Positions 18,566 through 26,295 of a stretch of 51,138 nucleotides of DNA are shown piece by piece. Both the position numbers and the translations under genes were made by a program. The stretch covers positions 1 through 51,138 of the forward strand of contig CAJQLX010000041.1 of NCBI GenBank assembly GCA_905479265.1. The letters run 5' to 3'. The notes below the pieces were generated by a model. That model was not told where the DNA came from and searched no databases. It saw only the letters and a program-made list of their open reading frames with translations. The stretch's first letter is position 1. Each line of letters begins with the position of its first letter. This stretch comes from an uncultured Alphaproteobacteria bacterium (GTDB taxonomy: Bacteria > Pseudomonadota > Alphaproteobacteria > UBA7985).

Positions 18566-18933
18566 ACCTTGTCGACCACGACAACCCCCGTGGAGATACC
18601 GGAGATGTAAACTTGGTCACCAAAGACGGCGATGGCGTGGCTGATGTTCCCATCAATTAAAACGCGCGCGCCACCATGTTCGATCAGCGCTTGCATGATT
18701 TCAGGCGCTTTCAGCGCGATTTCTTGAGCGTTGAAGCCGGATTTTAGCAAGGCTTCAACCATCGTGGGCGGGCTGACAAAGGCTTGCGAGCCGATGCGCA
18801 CCGGCACCACGTAAATGCCCGGCTGGTTGATTTCAGCGATTTCATCGCCGTTCTCTCCGCCGACGGCGCTGCAGCTTATCAAAGCAGGCGTGAAGACAAG
18901 GGCAAGCAAGCCAATAACGAGACGACGCATCAT
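18562..18933 (-). CDS. Small outer-membrane-type lipoprotein in the secretin operon
   Basis: A 123-residue lipoprotein: MMRRLVIGLLALVFTPALIS precedes the lipobox cysteine C21 (LISC). Residue +2 is Ser, which by the Lol rule favours outer-membrane sorting. The mature part holds NQPGIYVVPVRIGSQAFVSP, a short helical segment (residues about 58-90) and a C-terminal beta stretch. It belongs to no family I recognise. Its ATG overlaps the secretin stop and its TGA overlaps the FecR gene start (4 bases each), so the three proteins are made together. A pilotin-like or secretin-accessory role is plausible by position but unproven. Confidence 0.75.
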   Translation of the reverse strand: MMRRLVIGLLALVFTPALISCSAVGGENGDEIAEINQPGIYVVPVRIGSQAFVSPPTMVEALLKSGFNAQEIALKAPEIMQALIEHGGARVLIDGNISHAIAVFGDQVYISGISTGVVVVDKV

Positions 18934-20609
18934 AGGGCTCCCAGCCGTTTGAGTTCGGAAAGAATTTGCTGCTGATACGTCTGCGGATCCATGTGTGTGA
19001 GCACCCGGCCTTCGCTGATTTTCTTCAGCGGATCAACGAGTGTCGGCCTGATCAACACGCTGACTTGAAGCCGCTCATCATTGCTGATTTGGCGGGTAAA
19101 CAGGCTGCCCAGTCCGGGAAGACCCCGGAACGTATCGGCACGCTTGGTCGTGACCAGCCCTCCGACAATGGCCGTCCCGCCGTCTTCGACGACAACGGTT
19201 GTCTTGGCGCGGCGATCATACTTTTGCGCGTTGCCGCCCTCACTGGATGCATCATAGTCACTGACGCTCACGTCGATCTCCAGCTGAATATTGCCGTTAC
19301 CCAACAGTCTAGGGACGACTTGTAATCGCGTTCCGGTCGCAACTTCTTTGATGGAGGTGGCGGCGTTCTCGTCGCTCGTCGGTGTTGAATCGAGGCCCGA
19401 CATATACGTGGTGCTGAATTCAATTTCTGCGGTTTTGTTGTCCAGTGACATCACCGACGGCGCAGACATCACCATCGCATTCTGGTTGCCTTCAAGCATG
19501 GACAAACTCACGCTGAGGGCATTGGAAAATTCTTCGGTGGGCGAATACCCCAAATCGCCCGCCCAAGGCCGGGTGAGCAGGCCGGCCAAGCCGCCGGTAA
19601 AGCCAGCGCCAAAACGCGCGGTGGGCAGGCCCAGTTCACTGCCTTGGTCGATCGCATTCGCGTCGCGCAAAGCAACGACCTTGGCGTGGATCAAAATCTG
19701 CTTTGGCGTGCCGTCGATCGTCTCAACGGCGCTGAGGAGTGTCTGGATGACAGCGGGCTCGCCAACAAAGGTCATGACGGTTGAGTCGGGGGAGACAAAA
19801 ATGAACTCTCGCCATTCAGGGGGGAGCAGCTCGGCTAACTCCGATGGGGCAAACGTGCTGGGGCTGTAGGTTATGACCGATTGCCCTTGGAAAGCCTGCG
19901 CCATGGCCGATGATGTACCGTCGAGCTGTCGCACGTAGGATTGGATTTTCATGATGACGTCCGATGGTGCTCGAACGATCAGCTTGTTCTGTGAGACAGT
20001 AACAAAGCTCGACAAGCTCAACGGCAACGCATCTTTCACGTCCTCAGCCGCAATTGTGCTCGGGGTCAAAACGGCAGTTTGCAAGTCGACGGCATCCAGC
20101 TGGCGCAGCTGATTCAGGATGTTCTGAACCACCAGACGAGGGCCAACAACGGAGACCAGCCCGGCTTCATTCAGGGTGCGGGTGTATTCTCGCTGTTCTG
20201 ACGGTAGCAGGTTGACGATCTCGGATGGAGCGAACGACCGAGGCTGGAAGAGTTCACTCGCAATCGCTTCGCCGGACAAGACCGACATGTCTGCAGGCTC
20301 GTAAATAAGAATGAAATTGTCGATCATCTCAAACGTGGCGCCGCTGCCAGCCAAAACCAGTCTTAAAGCGTCCGTCACCTGCATGTTGCTGAACGTCACG
20401 TCTGTCGTCCCGATGACATCAGTACCAAACACGATGTTCATGTTCGCCTCGAAGGCAATGTCCTGCACCGCTTGGCGCAAGTCGGTTTGATAAAAGCTGT
20501 TCGAAACGAGCGGAGAATTCGTGCTGTAGACTTGCGTTTGAGCGCTTGCTTGACCGACGAAAAGGCCGCTCAAAACGAATAATAACGGGTAAATCCACAA
20601 CCGGGGCAT
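18930..20609 (-). CDS. Secretin (outer-membrane pore) with STN domain
   Basis: A 559-residue secretin-superfamily protein with a Sec signal peptide (cleavage near ASA-Q24). Order of domains: STN/N0 (about 37-104, LRQAVQDIAFEANMNIVFGT), three N1-like periplasmic modules (about 122-172, 178-230 and 245-299), then the secretin core (303-526). The core shows VEDGGTAIVGGLV, the lip motif GLPGLGSLF (496-504) and the terminal strand VSVLIRPTLV. The first and third N1-like modules share the phrase FAPSE..(N/E)LLP..(Q/W)RE. It should form a multimeric outer-membrane channel. None of the usual partners (GspE/PilB ATPase, GspF, GspC, pseudopilins, CpaB/CpaE) is nearby. It is the first gene of an ATGA-coupled operon with the lipoprotein and FecR gene. 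Confidence 0.9.
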   Translation of the reverse strand: MPRLWIYPLLFVLSGLFVGQASAQTQVYSTNSPLVSNSFYQTDLRQAVQDIAFEANMNIVFGTDVIGTTDVTFSNMQVTDALRLVLAGSGATFEMIDNFILIYEPADMSVLSGEAIASELFQPRSFAPSEIVNLLPSEQREYTRTLNEAGLVSVVGPRLVVQNILNQLRQLDAVDLQTAVLTPSTIAAEDVKDALPLSLSSFVTVSQNKLIVRAPSDVIMKIQSYVRQLDGTSSAMAQAFQGQSVITYSPSTFAPSELAELLPPEWREFIFVSPDSTVMTFVGEPAVIQTLLSAVETIDGTPKQILIHAKVVALRDANAIDQGSELGLPTARFGAGFTGGLAGLLTRPWAGDLGYSPTEEFSNALSVSLSMLEGNQNAMVMSAPSVMSLDNKTAEIEFSTTYMSGLDSTPTSDENAATSIKEVATGTRLQVVPRLLGNGNIQLEIDVSVSDYDASSEGGNAQKYDRRAKTTVVVEDGGTAIVGGLVTTKRADTFRGLPGLGSLFTRQISNDERLQVSVLIRPTLVDPLKKISEGRVLTHMDPQTYQQQILSELKRLGAL

Positions 20610-21146
20610 GTATAGATAACCTACGTCTAGAAGTTAGAATAGCTTCCAGCTGCTACATGTATTATCCGTCAAACAAGCGAATACTTATTATGCGACTGCA
20701 TTCTGTGGATAAATACAATCAATATAGAAATGAAAATATATGACTCGATCTCATTGAAAACATTTAGGATTTTGTTTTGCGCGATTGCACGATTTAATAC
20801 ACGTTTGAGTGTTGGAATTTACATATAAAGTGAATAAACGGATAAAGTATCTGTTTTTTTGCGTCTCAGTTTGGGGTCAATTTTCCTTGTGCAACGCAAT
20901 ATAAGGCCGAAAAATTTTTTAGATATTTTTATATCAAAAAGATACGAGAAAATTTCAAAAAGATGCATTAAGTTCTATCGTTTTATTGTTTGTCACCACC
21001 CAACATGTTCCATTTTTCTGTGAGCTGAGTTTTCAGCAATCCCAAATCAGTTTTGGGAGCGCGATTTGAGTTTTGAAGCGCGCGCATTTAACGAGTCGGG
21101 GCTGCGGTTAGCGACTGCTCAGACGTGAATTCGGAGAGAGAGAATA
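20610..21146. promoter_or_regulatory. AT-rich divergent control region of the envelope locus
   Basis: A 537-bp AT-rich gap between the divergent secretin operon and the subunit-like gene. It contains a 10-bp direct repeat TCAAAAAGAT at 20934-20943 and 20955-20964, whose 21-bp period places both copies on one DNA face, typical of tandem regulator sites. Near the plus-strand gene lie two stem-loops: GCTGA/TCAGC (21024-21037) and CCCAAA/TTTGGG (21041-21057). They should fall in its 5' leader if transcription begins upstream. No ORF with an RBS was found. Confidence 0.55.
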
Positions 21147-21806
21147 ATGAAACAGCAAAAGCTGACGAGAGCCTTAAGCATCGCGTGTACCATCGCAGGA
21201 TTGTCATTCAGTGCATCAGCGTTTGGTCAAACAACAGACTCAGCGAATTACGAAGCAACGGCGCCTGCTTACGCCGTCGTGCTGGATAATGGTTTGGCAG
21301 ACAGCTCTGCAACGGTCACATACAACAACACCGCACTTGGTGACGAGAGCCGGATCACTGACATGATTGCCGTTGTTGAAAATCAAGACGTGAAGGTAAG
21401 GGCCAATAGTACTTACAGCCTTGCGCTGGTCATCCCTACTTTTCCCTATGACACCAACTCGTGCCAGCCTGTGTTCTTGCAGAACGGTGTCGATACGTTC
21501 GGTGCCGTTGGAGAAATTGAGATTACAGTCGATGGTACAACAGTGACATTCAATGACCTGGGCTTTGCTGTCTCAGCGGGTGATAATGTGGCTGCCGCTA
21601 TTGTCTGTGACAATATCGGTGGTTCCGCCACGATCACCTTCACCAGCACACCGCCGACCGGCACGACCGTTGACACCTATACCTTCGATGTCGGGTTCTT
21701 ACCTGATGGTGCTCGGGATGATTCAGGCCAAAACTATGGAGCCGATCAGGAGCCACCGGCAGGCGTCTATGATTTGCCACTTTCGGCAACACTGAGCACC
21801 AGCTAA
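21147..21806 (+). CDS. Secreted beta-rich subunit-like protein (candidate major subunit)
   Basis: A 219-residue secreted protein. A Sec signal peptide (about 1-27, ending SASAFG) is followed by a beta-rich acidic chain. C106 and C154 flank GEIEITVDGTTVTFNDLGF, a pattern shared with the protein at 23538 and with the FecR-protein C-terminus. The last residues PPAGVYDLPLSATLSTS resemble the final strand of spore-coat-U/CS1-type pilins (P-A-G-x-Y then alternating residues). GGAGAG precedes the ATG. A strong intrinsic terminator follows the stop codon, so this gene is probably transcribed more than its downstream neighbours, as expected for a major structural subunit. Family unrecognised; a structural role is inferred. 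Confidence 0.75.
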   Translation: MKQQKLTRALSIACTIAGLSFSASAFGQTTDSANYEATAPAYAVVLDNGLADSSATVTYNNTALGDESRITDMIAVVENQDVKVRANSTYSLALVIPTFPYDTNSCQPVFLQNGVDTFGAVGEIEITVDGTTVTFNDLGFAVSAGDNVAAAIVCDNIGGSATITFTSTPPTGTTVDTYTFDVGFLPDGARDDSGQNYGADQEPPAGVYDLPLSATLSTS

Positions 21807-21862
21807 GCGACGCCATCTTTTGTTCATCTGACGGTTTACATGCGGTCAGATACAATCGCACC

Positions 21863-21900
21863 AAAGGGGTGGCACGGCTTGAGTGCTGCCCCTTTTTTTT
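21863..21900 (+). terminator. Intrinsic terminator after the subunit-like gene
   Basis: AAGGGGTGGCAC pairs with GTGCTGCCCCTT across a 7-base loop (two G-T wobbles) and is followed by an unbroken T-run to 21900. It lies between the subunit-like gene and the chaperone-like gene, so partial read-through would set subunit excess. Confidence 0.88.
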
Positions 21901-21963
21901 AGCCCTGCATTATCCGGTGTCCGGTATCCGGGACCGTCGAAGGGTCTATTGGGGATACAATTG

Positions 21964-23541
21964 ATGATTACGATTAAGCGATTCATCGCTGGTTTTATCG
22001 CTGCTGGAGCCTTGGCACCCGTTCTCTTTGCAACAGTGGCGAATGGCCAGAGCTACGCGATTTTGCCTCAACGCGTCGCGATCGAAGCGCGGACCGGTGC
22101 GAGTTTCAGTTTACCCATCAAAGCTCTGTCTTTCAGCGACAGTCCGATTTTGATCGAGATGGAGCATCTTCCCAACGCGTGGACCTATGACGATAGCCGT
22201 GGACCCAGCCCGGTCAACGCGCGCGCTGACAGTGTATTGCAAGCGCGGGATGGCAACCAGTTGCCTTGGTTTGATTACCCGTCACAGGTGGAAATTCGGC
22301 CAAATGCAGAAGATCAAGTGATCCCCGTCACAGTCAACCTGCCTGATAACGTCTCCGGCACCTACGAAGGCGAGTTTATCGTTCAAGAAGTTGGGTTGGA
22401 CCAGCTTTTGACCATTGGTTATCGGACAACGTATCAAATCATCATCACCAATCGGCCGTCTTATCCGCTGATCGATGTCCAAGAGACGGCATTTGAATGG
22501 AAGCCGGAACAGCTTTCGCTGGATATCGGCATCAAGAACACCGGAAACGCCGCGCTGGTGCTTGGTGGTGAGTTTCAGATCTTCAGCGAGGCTGGGGGCC
22601 GCCGCCGGGCTGTTCTCAAAGACACGCTGGAGCAAGTCACCCTATCTGCTGGTGACATAGAGCGGATCGAGCAGCCCTTGCCGGCCTCATTTCCCAGTGG
22701 AAACTATGGGATCCTTGTCTCGCCAAAGATTGACGAACAACGTCTTCGTCCAATGAGCAGCTCGACCACGTTGCTCAATGCCTATGAGTTTGGTGGGACG
22801 ATCGGTAACTACGGCATCGCCAGCGTCCCGAACTTGGTGCGGGCTTCAATCGCTCCAGCAGGACGCCGAAACTTCCCCCTTCTCGTCCGGAATGCATCCG
22901 AGCAGTCGAAAGCTGTATCGTTGAAAAGCATCGAGTGGCTCTCAGAAGCGCCGGAAGCGCTGACGATGACCCTGACGCCAGAGGCGATGACGCTCCAAGC
23001 GGGTCAGGAAAGAAGCCTGCGTCTGCTGGTGATCTCTGGTCCGGACTACGAGCCCAGCCCGACGCCACATTATGCCAGCATCTACCTGAACGTCTTTGAT
23101 GAGGGGGAAGACGTTGCCAGTGGCGAGCTGATGGTCCTGCTTGAGATTTCGGACGGAGACTTTAACCCGGTCAGGGATCTCGCTTTCTCCAATCCAAGGA
23201 TTGTTGCCGACGCCACCAATCAAGAGCGCTCCGTCTTGCAGTATGATGTTGAAAACAACGGTGCGCTGGCTGAGACACCCTTTTTCTTCCTGAGCCTTGG
23301 CGGGCCGGGCGAAATCGGCTCGGTGATCGAAAACGAGCTGGTGGCGCTTAAACACTTCATTGGGCCGGGTCAGTCGAAAACCGAGGAGGTCAGCCTGGCT
23401 GTACCCCTGACGCTTTTTCAAGCCGAGCTGCAGAACGATCGATCGTCCCAACTGGATGTCATATTCGAAGCGGTCCAATCCGGGGAACGGCAACGGCCCG
23501 TGCGCGCCAACGTAAGAGTTGAAGGATTAGGGGCGGAATGA
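21964..23541 (+). CDS. Periplasmic multi-Ig-like protein, candidate chaperone
   Basis: A 525-residue exported protein. The signal peptide ITIKRFIAGFIAAGALAPVL ends near ANG-Q29. The mature part looks like about four consecutive beta-sandwich modules: the first (about 30-170, opening YAILPQRVAIEARTGASFSL) resembles the start of FimC-type chaperones and DUF916-like Ig domains; later ones contain DIGIKNTGNAALVLGGEF and FPLLVRNASEQSKAV, which are N-x-G/N-A type Ig edge motifs. There are no cysteines and no membrane anchor. I start at the ATG at 21964 because GGGGA lies just upstream; the frame runs back to 21883 without support. Its TGA overlaps the next gene start (ATGA). Chaperone or scaffold for the small beta-rich proteins is an inference from context. 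Confidence 0.75.
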   Translation: MITIKRFIAGFIAAGALAPVLFATVANGQSYAILPQRVAIEARTGASFSLPIKALSFSDSPILIEMEHLPNAWTYDDSRGPSPVNARADSVLQARDGNQLPWFDYPSQVEIRPNAEDQVIPVTVNLPDNVSGTYEGEFIVQEVGLDQLLTIGYRTTYQIIITNRPSYPLIDVQETAFEWKPEQLSLDIGIKNTGNAALVLGGEFQIFSEAGGRRRAVLKDTLEQVTLSAGDIERIEQPLPASFPSGNYGILVSPKIDEQRLRPMSSSTTLLNAYEFGGTIGNYGIASVPNLVRASIAPAGRRNFPLLVRNASEQSKAVSLKSIEWLSEAPEALTMTLTPEAMTLQAGQERSLRLLVISGPDYEPSPTPHYASIYLNVFDEGEDVASGELMVLLEISDGDFNPVRDLAFSNPRIVADATNQERSVLQYDVENNGALAETPFFFLSLGGPGEIGSVIENELVALKHFIGPGQSKTEEVSLAVPLTLFQAELQNDRSSQLDVIFEAVQSGERQRPVRANVRVEGLGAE

Positions 23542-24209
23542 TGATGGCATTCCGTGCGATTTTGTTTGCTCTGGCGATCTTTCTAACCGGGACGCAGGTC
23601 GCGTGGGGCGACCACAACCCCAACCACGGTGGCGGCAGCAGCGGCAGCGGCGACGAAGTGGCTGCCGATAGCGCAGTCCTATCGTCGTCATCCATCGTTA
23701 TCGACCTCGGCCAAGTCGATTTGCAGGGCTCCACGGCTTACGGCGGCAGTGATGATCGTGTCGTGGTGTCTAACTCAATTTTCATCGAGGGCAGCCGGAA
23801 GTATGATTTCGAGCTTGTTTATCCATCGCTCTGCGGTTCGCCATCTAGCGACGATCGGCTGATTTTTTCGCCAACCTCGGGCACTCAAGTGAATAATTTT
23901 GTGGTGCTTGCGGGGCTTCAGGTCGTCTTGGATGGTGCCTCAACGCTCTTTAATGTTGACCCAGACACGGGGGCAACGAGCGGAAACCCAAACCAGTTCA
24001 AATGCGTCTCAGGCAACCGCGAAATAAAGATCCGGAACCAAAACATCTCTGGCAGTTCGGATACCATTGAACTTTACGTAACATTCCGCGTTGATGGCGG
24101 GGTTTTATCGACCAGCGCTGGGTTGGGCGAAGTTGGCGAAAACGGCGAAATACCCGCCGGCACCTACCAAGCCGTTATCGACACGACTGTGACCTTCAAA
24201 GGGTCGTAA
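23538..24209 (+). CDS. Secreted beta-rich subunit-like protein (candidate minor subunit)
   Basis: A 223-residue secreted protein with a signal peptide (FRAILFALAIFLTGTQVAWG) followed by a His/Gly/Ser-rich linker (residues 25-40). The body resembles the protein at 21147: RKYDFELVYPSLCG matches STYSLALVIPTFP then the Cys; LQVVLDGASTLFN matches IEITVDGTTVTFN; C99 and C156 are the shared pair; and the end EIPAGTYQAVIDTTVTF matches EPPAGVYDLPLSATL. The similarity is by eye and moderate. It is translationally coupled (ATGA) to the chaperone-like gene. Probably a minor or tip-like partner of the first subunit. Confidence 0.75.
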   Translation: MMMAFRAILFALAIFLTGTQVAWGDHNPNHGGGSSGSGDEVAADSAVLSSSSIVIDLGQVDLQGSTAYGGSDDRVVVSNSIFIEGSRKYDFELVYPSLCGSPSSDDRLIFSPTSGTQVNNFVVLAGLQVVLDGASTLFNVDPDTGATSGNPNQFKCVSGNREIKIRNQNISGSSDTIELYVTFRVDGGVLSTSAGLGEVGENGEIPAGTYQAVIDTTVTFKGS

Positions 24210-24255
24210 AGCCGAACCCTTGGTTGATCGCAAAAGAGCGCCAATAGGCTGCTTC

Positions 24256-24287
24256 GAAGGGCGGCATCAGGGGTGATGACGCCCTTC
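24256..24287. terminator. Hairpin between convergent genes
   Basis: GAAGGGCG (24256-24263) pairs with CGCCCTTC (24280-24287), and CATCA pairs with TGATG inside, with one G/A mismatch and a GGGG loop. It separates the convergent genes ending at 24209 and 24295. There is no T-run, so termination strength is uncertain. Confidence 0.55.
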
Positions 24288-24294
24288 ACGGGAT

Positions 24295-25227
24295 CTAAAG
24301 CGCGAGCTGTTGCTTCGCCCAATCCAACATCTCTGGCGTGATGGATTCCACGTCCGCGGTTTGGCCCGAGTTAACCAGAAAACTTACAAGAGCAAGGCTG
24401 AGGTTATCATCACCGGTGATGGCTTCGAGGCCGTCGACGTCTTCCTGCAGCACCGCCAACTCCGTCTGGGCCTGGGATTGGACAGACTGCACACGATCAG
24501 CCTCCGCGCTGATCTCGCCCACGCGCTCGGATGCAGCTAGGGCATCCAGCTCGATTTGAGCCCTTTGTGCGTCGAGCAAGGCCAGTTCTGCATTCAGGGC
24601 GTCGATTTGATCTTGCTGCGTTGCTGGATCAAGCGCTTCGAGGTCAGCTTGCAGCGCTGTCATCTCCTCGCTCACACCAAGCAGCTCAGCGGTAAAGGCA
24701 AGTTGGTCTTGCTCTGCTTCAGCGAGCGCTGCCGCCAGCGCGCTAACGTCATTGGCCAACAGTGCCAGCGCCTGAGAGGCGAGTTCGCGGTTGATGACGG
24801 TTTCGTCGAGCAGCATTTTGTTCGCCAGGAACGTCTGGATCTCCCCAAGTTTCTTATCGGAAGAATTCAAGAGTGCTTCAGGATTACGCTTTAGTGAATT
24901 GAGAGATTTCAGCTGCGCGTTCAGGTTCTTCTCTTTGGTAGACGCAGAATTAATGTTGCTGCTGCCAGAAGATTTCGACGATGACGCGGTATTGCTGTTC
25001 GACTTTTTCGAGCTTGACGCATTGGATTCGCTCTTAGAGCCAGAAGAGCTTGACGTTGAGGCTTTGTTTTTGCCTTTCCCGCTGCTTTGACTGGAATTTG
25101 ATTTGTTATCTTTGCTTTTGCCCTGTGCCGTTGCGTCATCGGATATTGAAACCGAAAGGAATAAAGTCAGAGCCCCAGCAGCTAGCGCAAAATTTCGAAT
25201 ACTTTGTTTGCCAAATGAAAAAATCAT
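24295..25227 (-). CDS. Exported Ser/Lys/Asn-rich coiled-coil protein
   Basis: A 310-residue exported protein of no recognised family. A signal peptide (about 1-34, ending DATA before QGK) leads into a low-complexity tract (36-98) almost entirely Ser, Lys, Asn and Gly, then a long helical region (about 145-270) rich in Ala, Leu, Glu and Gln with heptad-like spacing, predicted coiled coil. The start at 25227 is chosen because GGAGA lies 5 bases upstream; the frame runs back to 25290. It converges on the subunit-like genes, so membership in the envelope system is possible but not shown. Functions such as a peptidoglycan or matrix tether fit the composition but are speculative. Confidence 0.7.
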   Translation of the reverse strand: MIFSFGKQSIRNFALAAGALTLFLSVSISDDATAQGKSKDNKSNSSQSSGKGKNKASTSSSSGSKSESNASSSKKSNSNTASSSKSSGSSNINSASTKEKNLNAQLKSLNSLKRNPEALLNSSDKKLGEIQTFLANKMLLDETVINRELASQALALLANDVSALAAALAEAEQDQLAFTAELLGVSEEMTALQADLEALDPATQQDQIDALNAELALLDAQRAQIELDALAASERVGEISAEADRVQSVQSQAQTELAVLQEDVDGLEAITGDDNLSLALVSFLVNSGQTADVESITPEMLDWAKQQLAL

Positions 25228-25238
25228 CTTGTTCTCCA

Positions 25239-25290
25239 TCAATTTGATAAAACAATGATCTTCAATTTGATAATACGCAAACCTTATCAA
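25239..25290 (-). promoter_or_regulatory. Repeated TTGATAA sites in the coiled-coil gene leader
   Basis: The 12-mer TCAATTTGATAA occurs at 25239-25250 and again at 25262-25273 (23-bp period), and the reverse complement TTATCAA occurs at 25284-25290. This cluster directly precedes the start codon and could be a repressor or autoregulatory site. Confidence 0.4.
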
Positions 25291-25453
25291 GTTGCTTTTG
25301 AGGCAAATTACTTCGACGGAGTTCAGTAAAGTCCATTCGTTGTCGCAACACTCTCTTCTTCAAGCCTAACGTCTGACGCTCAATTCAGCATCAGCGCTAG
25401 GCTTGTTATCAAGGGCGTTGCGGGCCGGGACGCAGAGGGGTTTTTGCAGGTAT

Positions 25454-26089
25454 TTAGGCCGTGTCTTCGACGGCGAAAATGATGGGAACGGAATAAACCA
25501 GCCGATCACAGTCTGCGACGGCCGGTGGGTCTTGATCAGGCTGCAGTGGGAAAGCGCTTTGCTGCGCATTTGCAGGCGAGCAATCGGCACCCTCACTGGC
25601 GGGGCGATAGCGGGCGGAGCGACATTTCTTGTGCGTGACATCATCGAGTGTGCGGCCATTCGAAAGCTGCCAGCTCTGCCGTCCGTCAGCGTCCGGTGCT
25701 GCAACGGTCAAAAGAGCCACGTTCTTGATCGCGTTGGTCACCAAAAACCGGCCCGACGGCATCGGGAAGTTGGGTGCCATCATCAGCAGACCATTTTCGT
25801 CGAGCCACCAGTCGTCTTCATTAAACTGCCAGCCTTTGGGCCCAATGCCGCCGTTGGCTGCCAACTTGTCAAAATCACGCAACCGGACGCCGATTGGGCC
25901 GGGATCTTCTGGCCAGTGTCCCCACGTGTGAGCGTTATCGCCCTCGGTCGCATCAACCGGGCCGAGGGCCGCGATGTACTGCGACCGCACCCGACGAAAT
26001 TTGGCGTCCTGAGCCAAGGCGGGCCATGCGAAAGTGGACATGGCTGCGGCAGCAAGGCCGGTGGTCACAAGGTGTCTACGTGAAATCAT
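25454..26089 (-). CDS. Tat-exported protein of unknown function
   Basis: A 211-residue protein with a twin-arginine signal (ISRRHLVTTG, hydrophobic core AAAAMSTFAW, cleavage near ALA-Q). The mature protein contains ALGPVDATEGDNAHTWGHWP, a Trp-rich patch (KGWQFNEDDWWLDENG) and three cysteines near the C-terminus. Tat export suggests a cofactor or folding in the cytoplasm, but no cofactor motif is recognised. It starts at the ATG at 26089. It diverges from the EamA gene. Confidence 0.7.
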   Translation of the reverse strand: MISRRHLVTTGLAAAAMSTFAWPALAQDAKFRRVRSQYIAALGPVDATEGDNAHTWGHWPEDPGPIGVRLRDFDKLAANGGIGPKGWQFNEDDWWLDENGLLMMAPNFPMPSGRFLVTNAIKNVALLTVAAPDADGRQSWQLSNGRTLDDVTHKKCRSARYRPASEGADCSPANAQQSAFPLQPDQDPPAVADCDRLVYSVPIIFAVEDTA

Positions 26090-26295
26090 AAGGATCTATC
26101 CCAGTACCTATCGTTCCCCATTAACGTGTCTGCCGTAAGCGATTCTTCAAGTCCGGTGAGCCATTCTTTGTACGAGGCAAAGTCTCAGCCCCACAAAAGC
26201 GGCTTGGATGCGACACGCGCGCGTGTCGTCCTCCCGCAAACGGGCGCATGAAGCTCAGGATACCGTGCGGGTGTTTGCTCAATAGGAATCGCGCT

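Noticed and set aside
18930-20609. A complete type II secretion or type IV pilus locus around the secretin
   Set aside because: No ATPase, platform protein, prepilin peptidase or N-methylated prepilin motif is found in the flanking genes.
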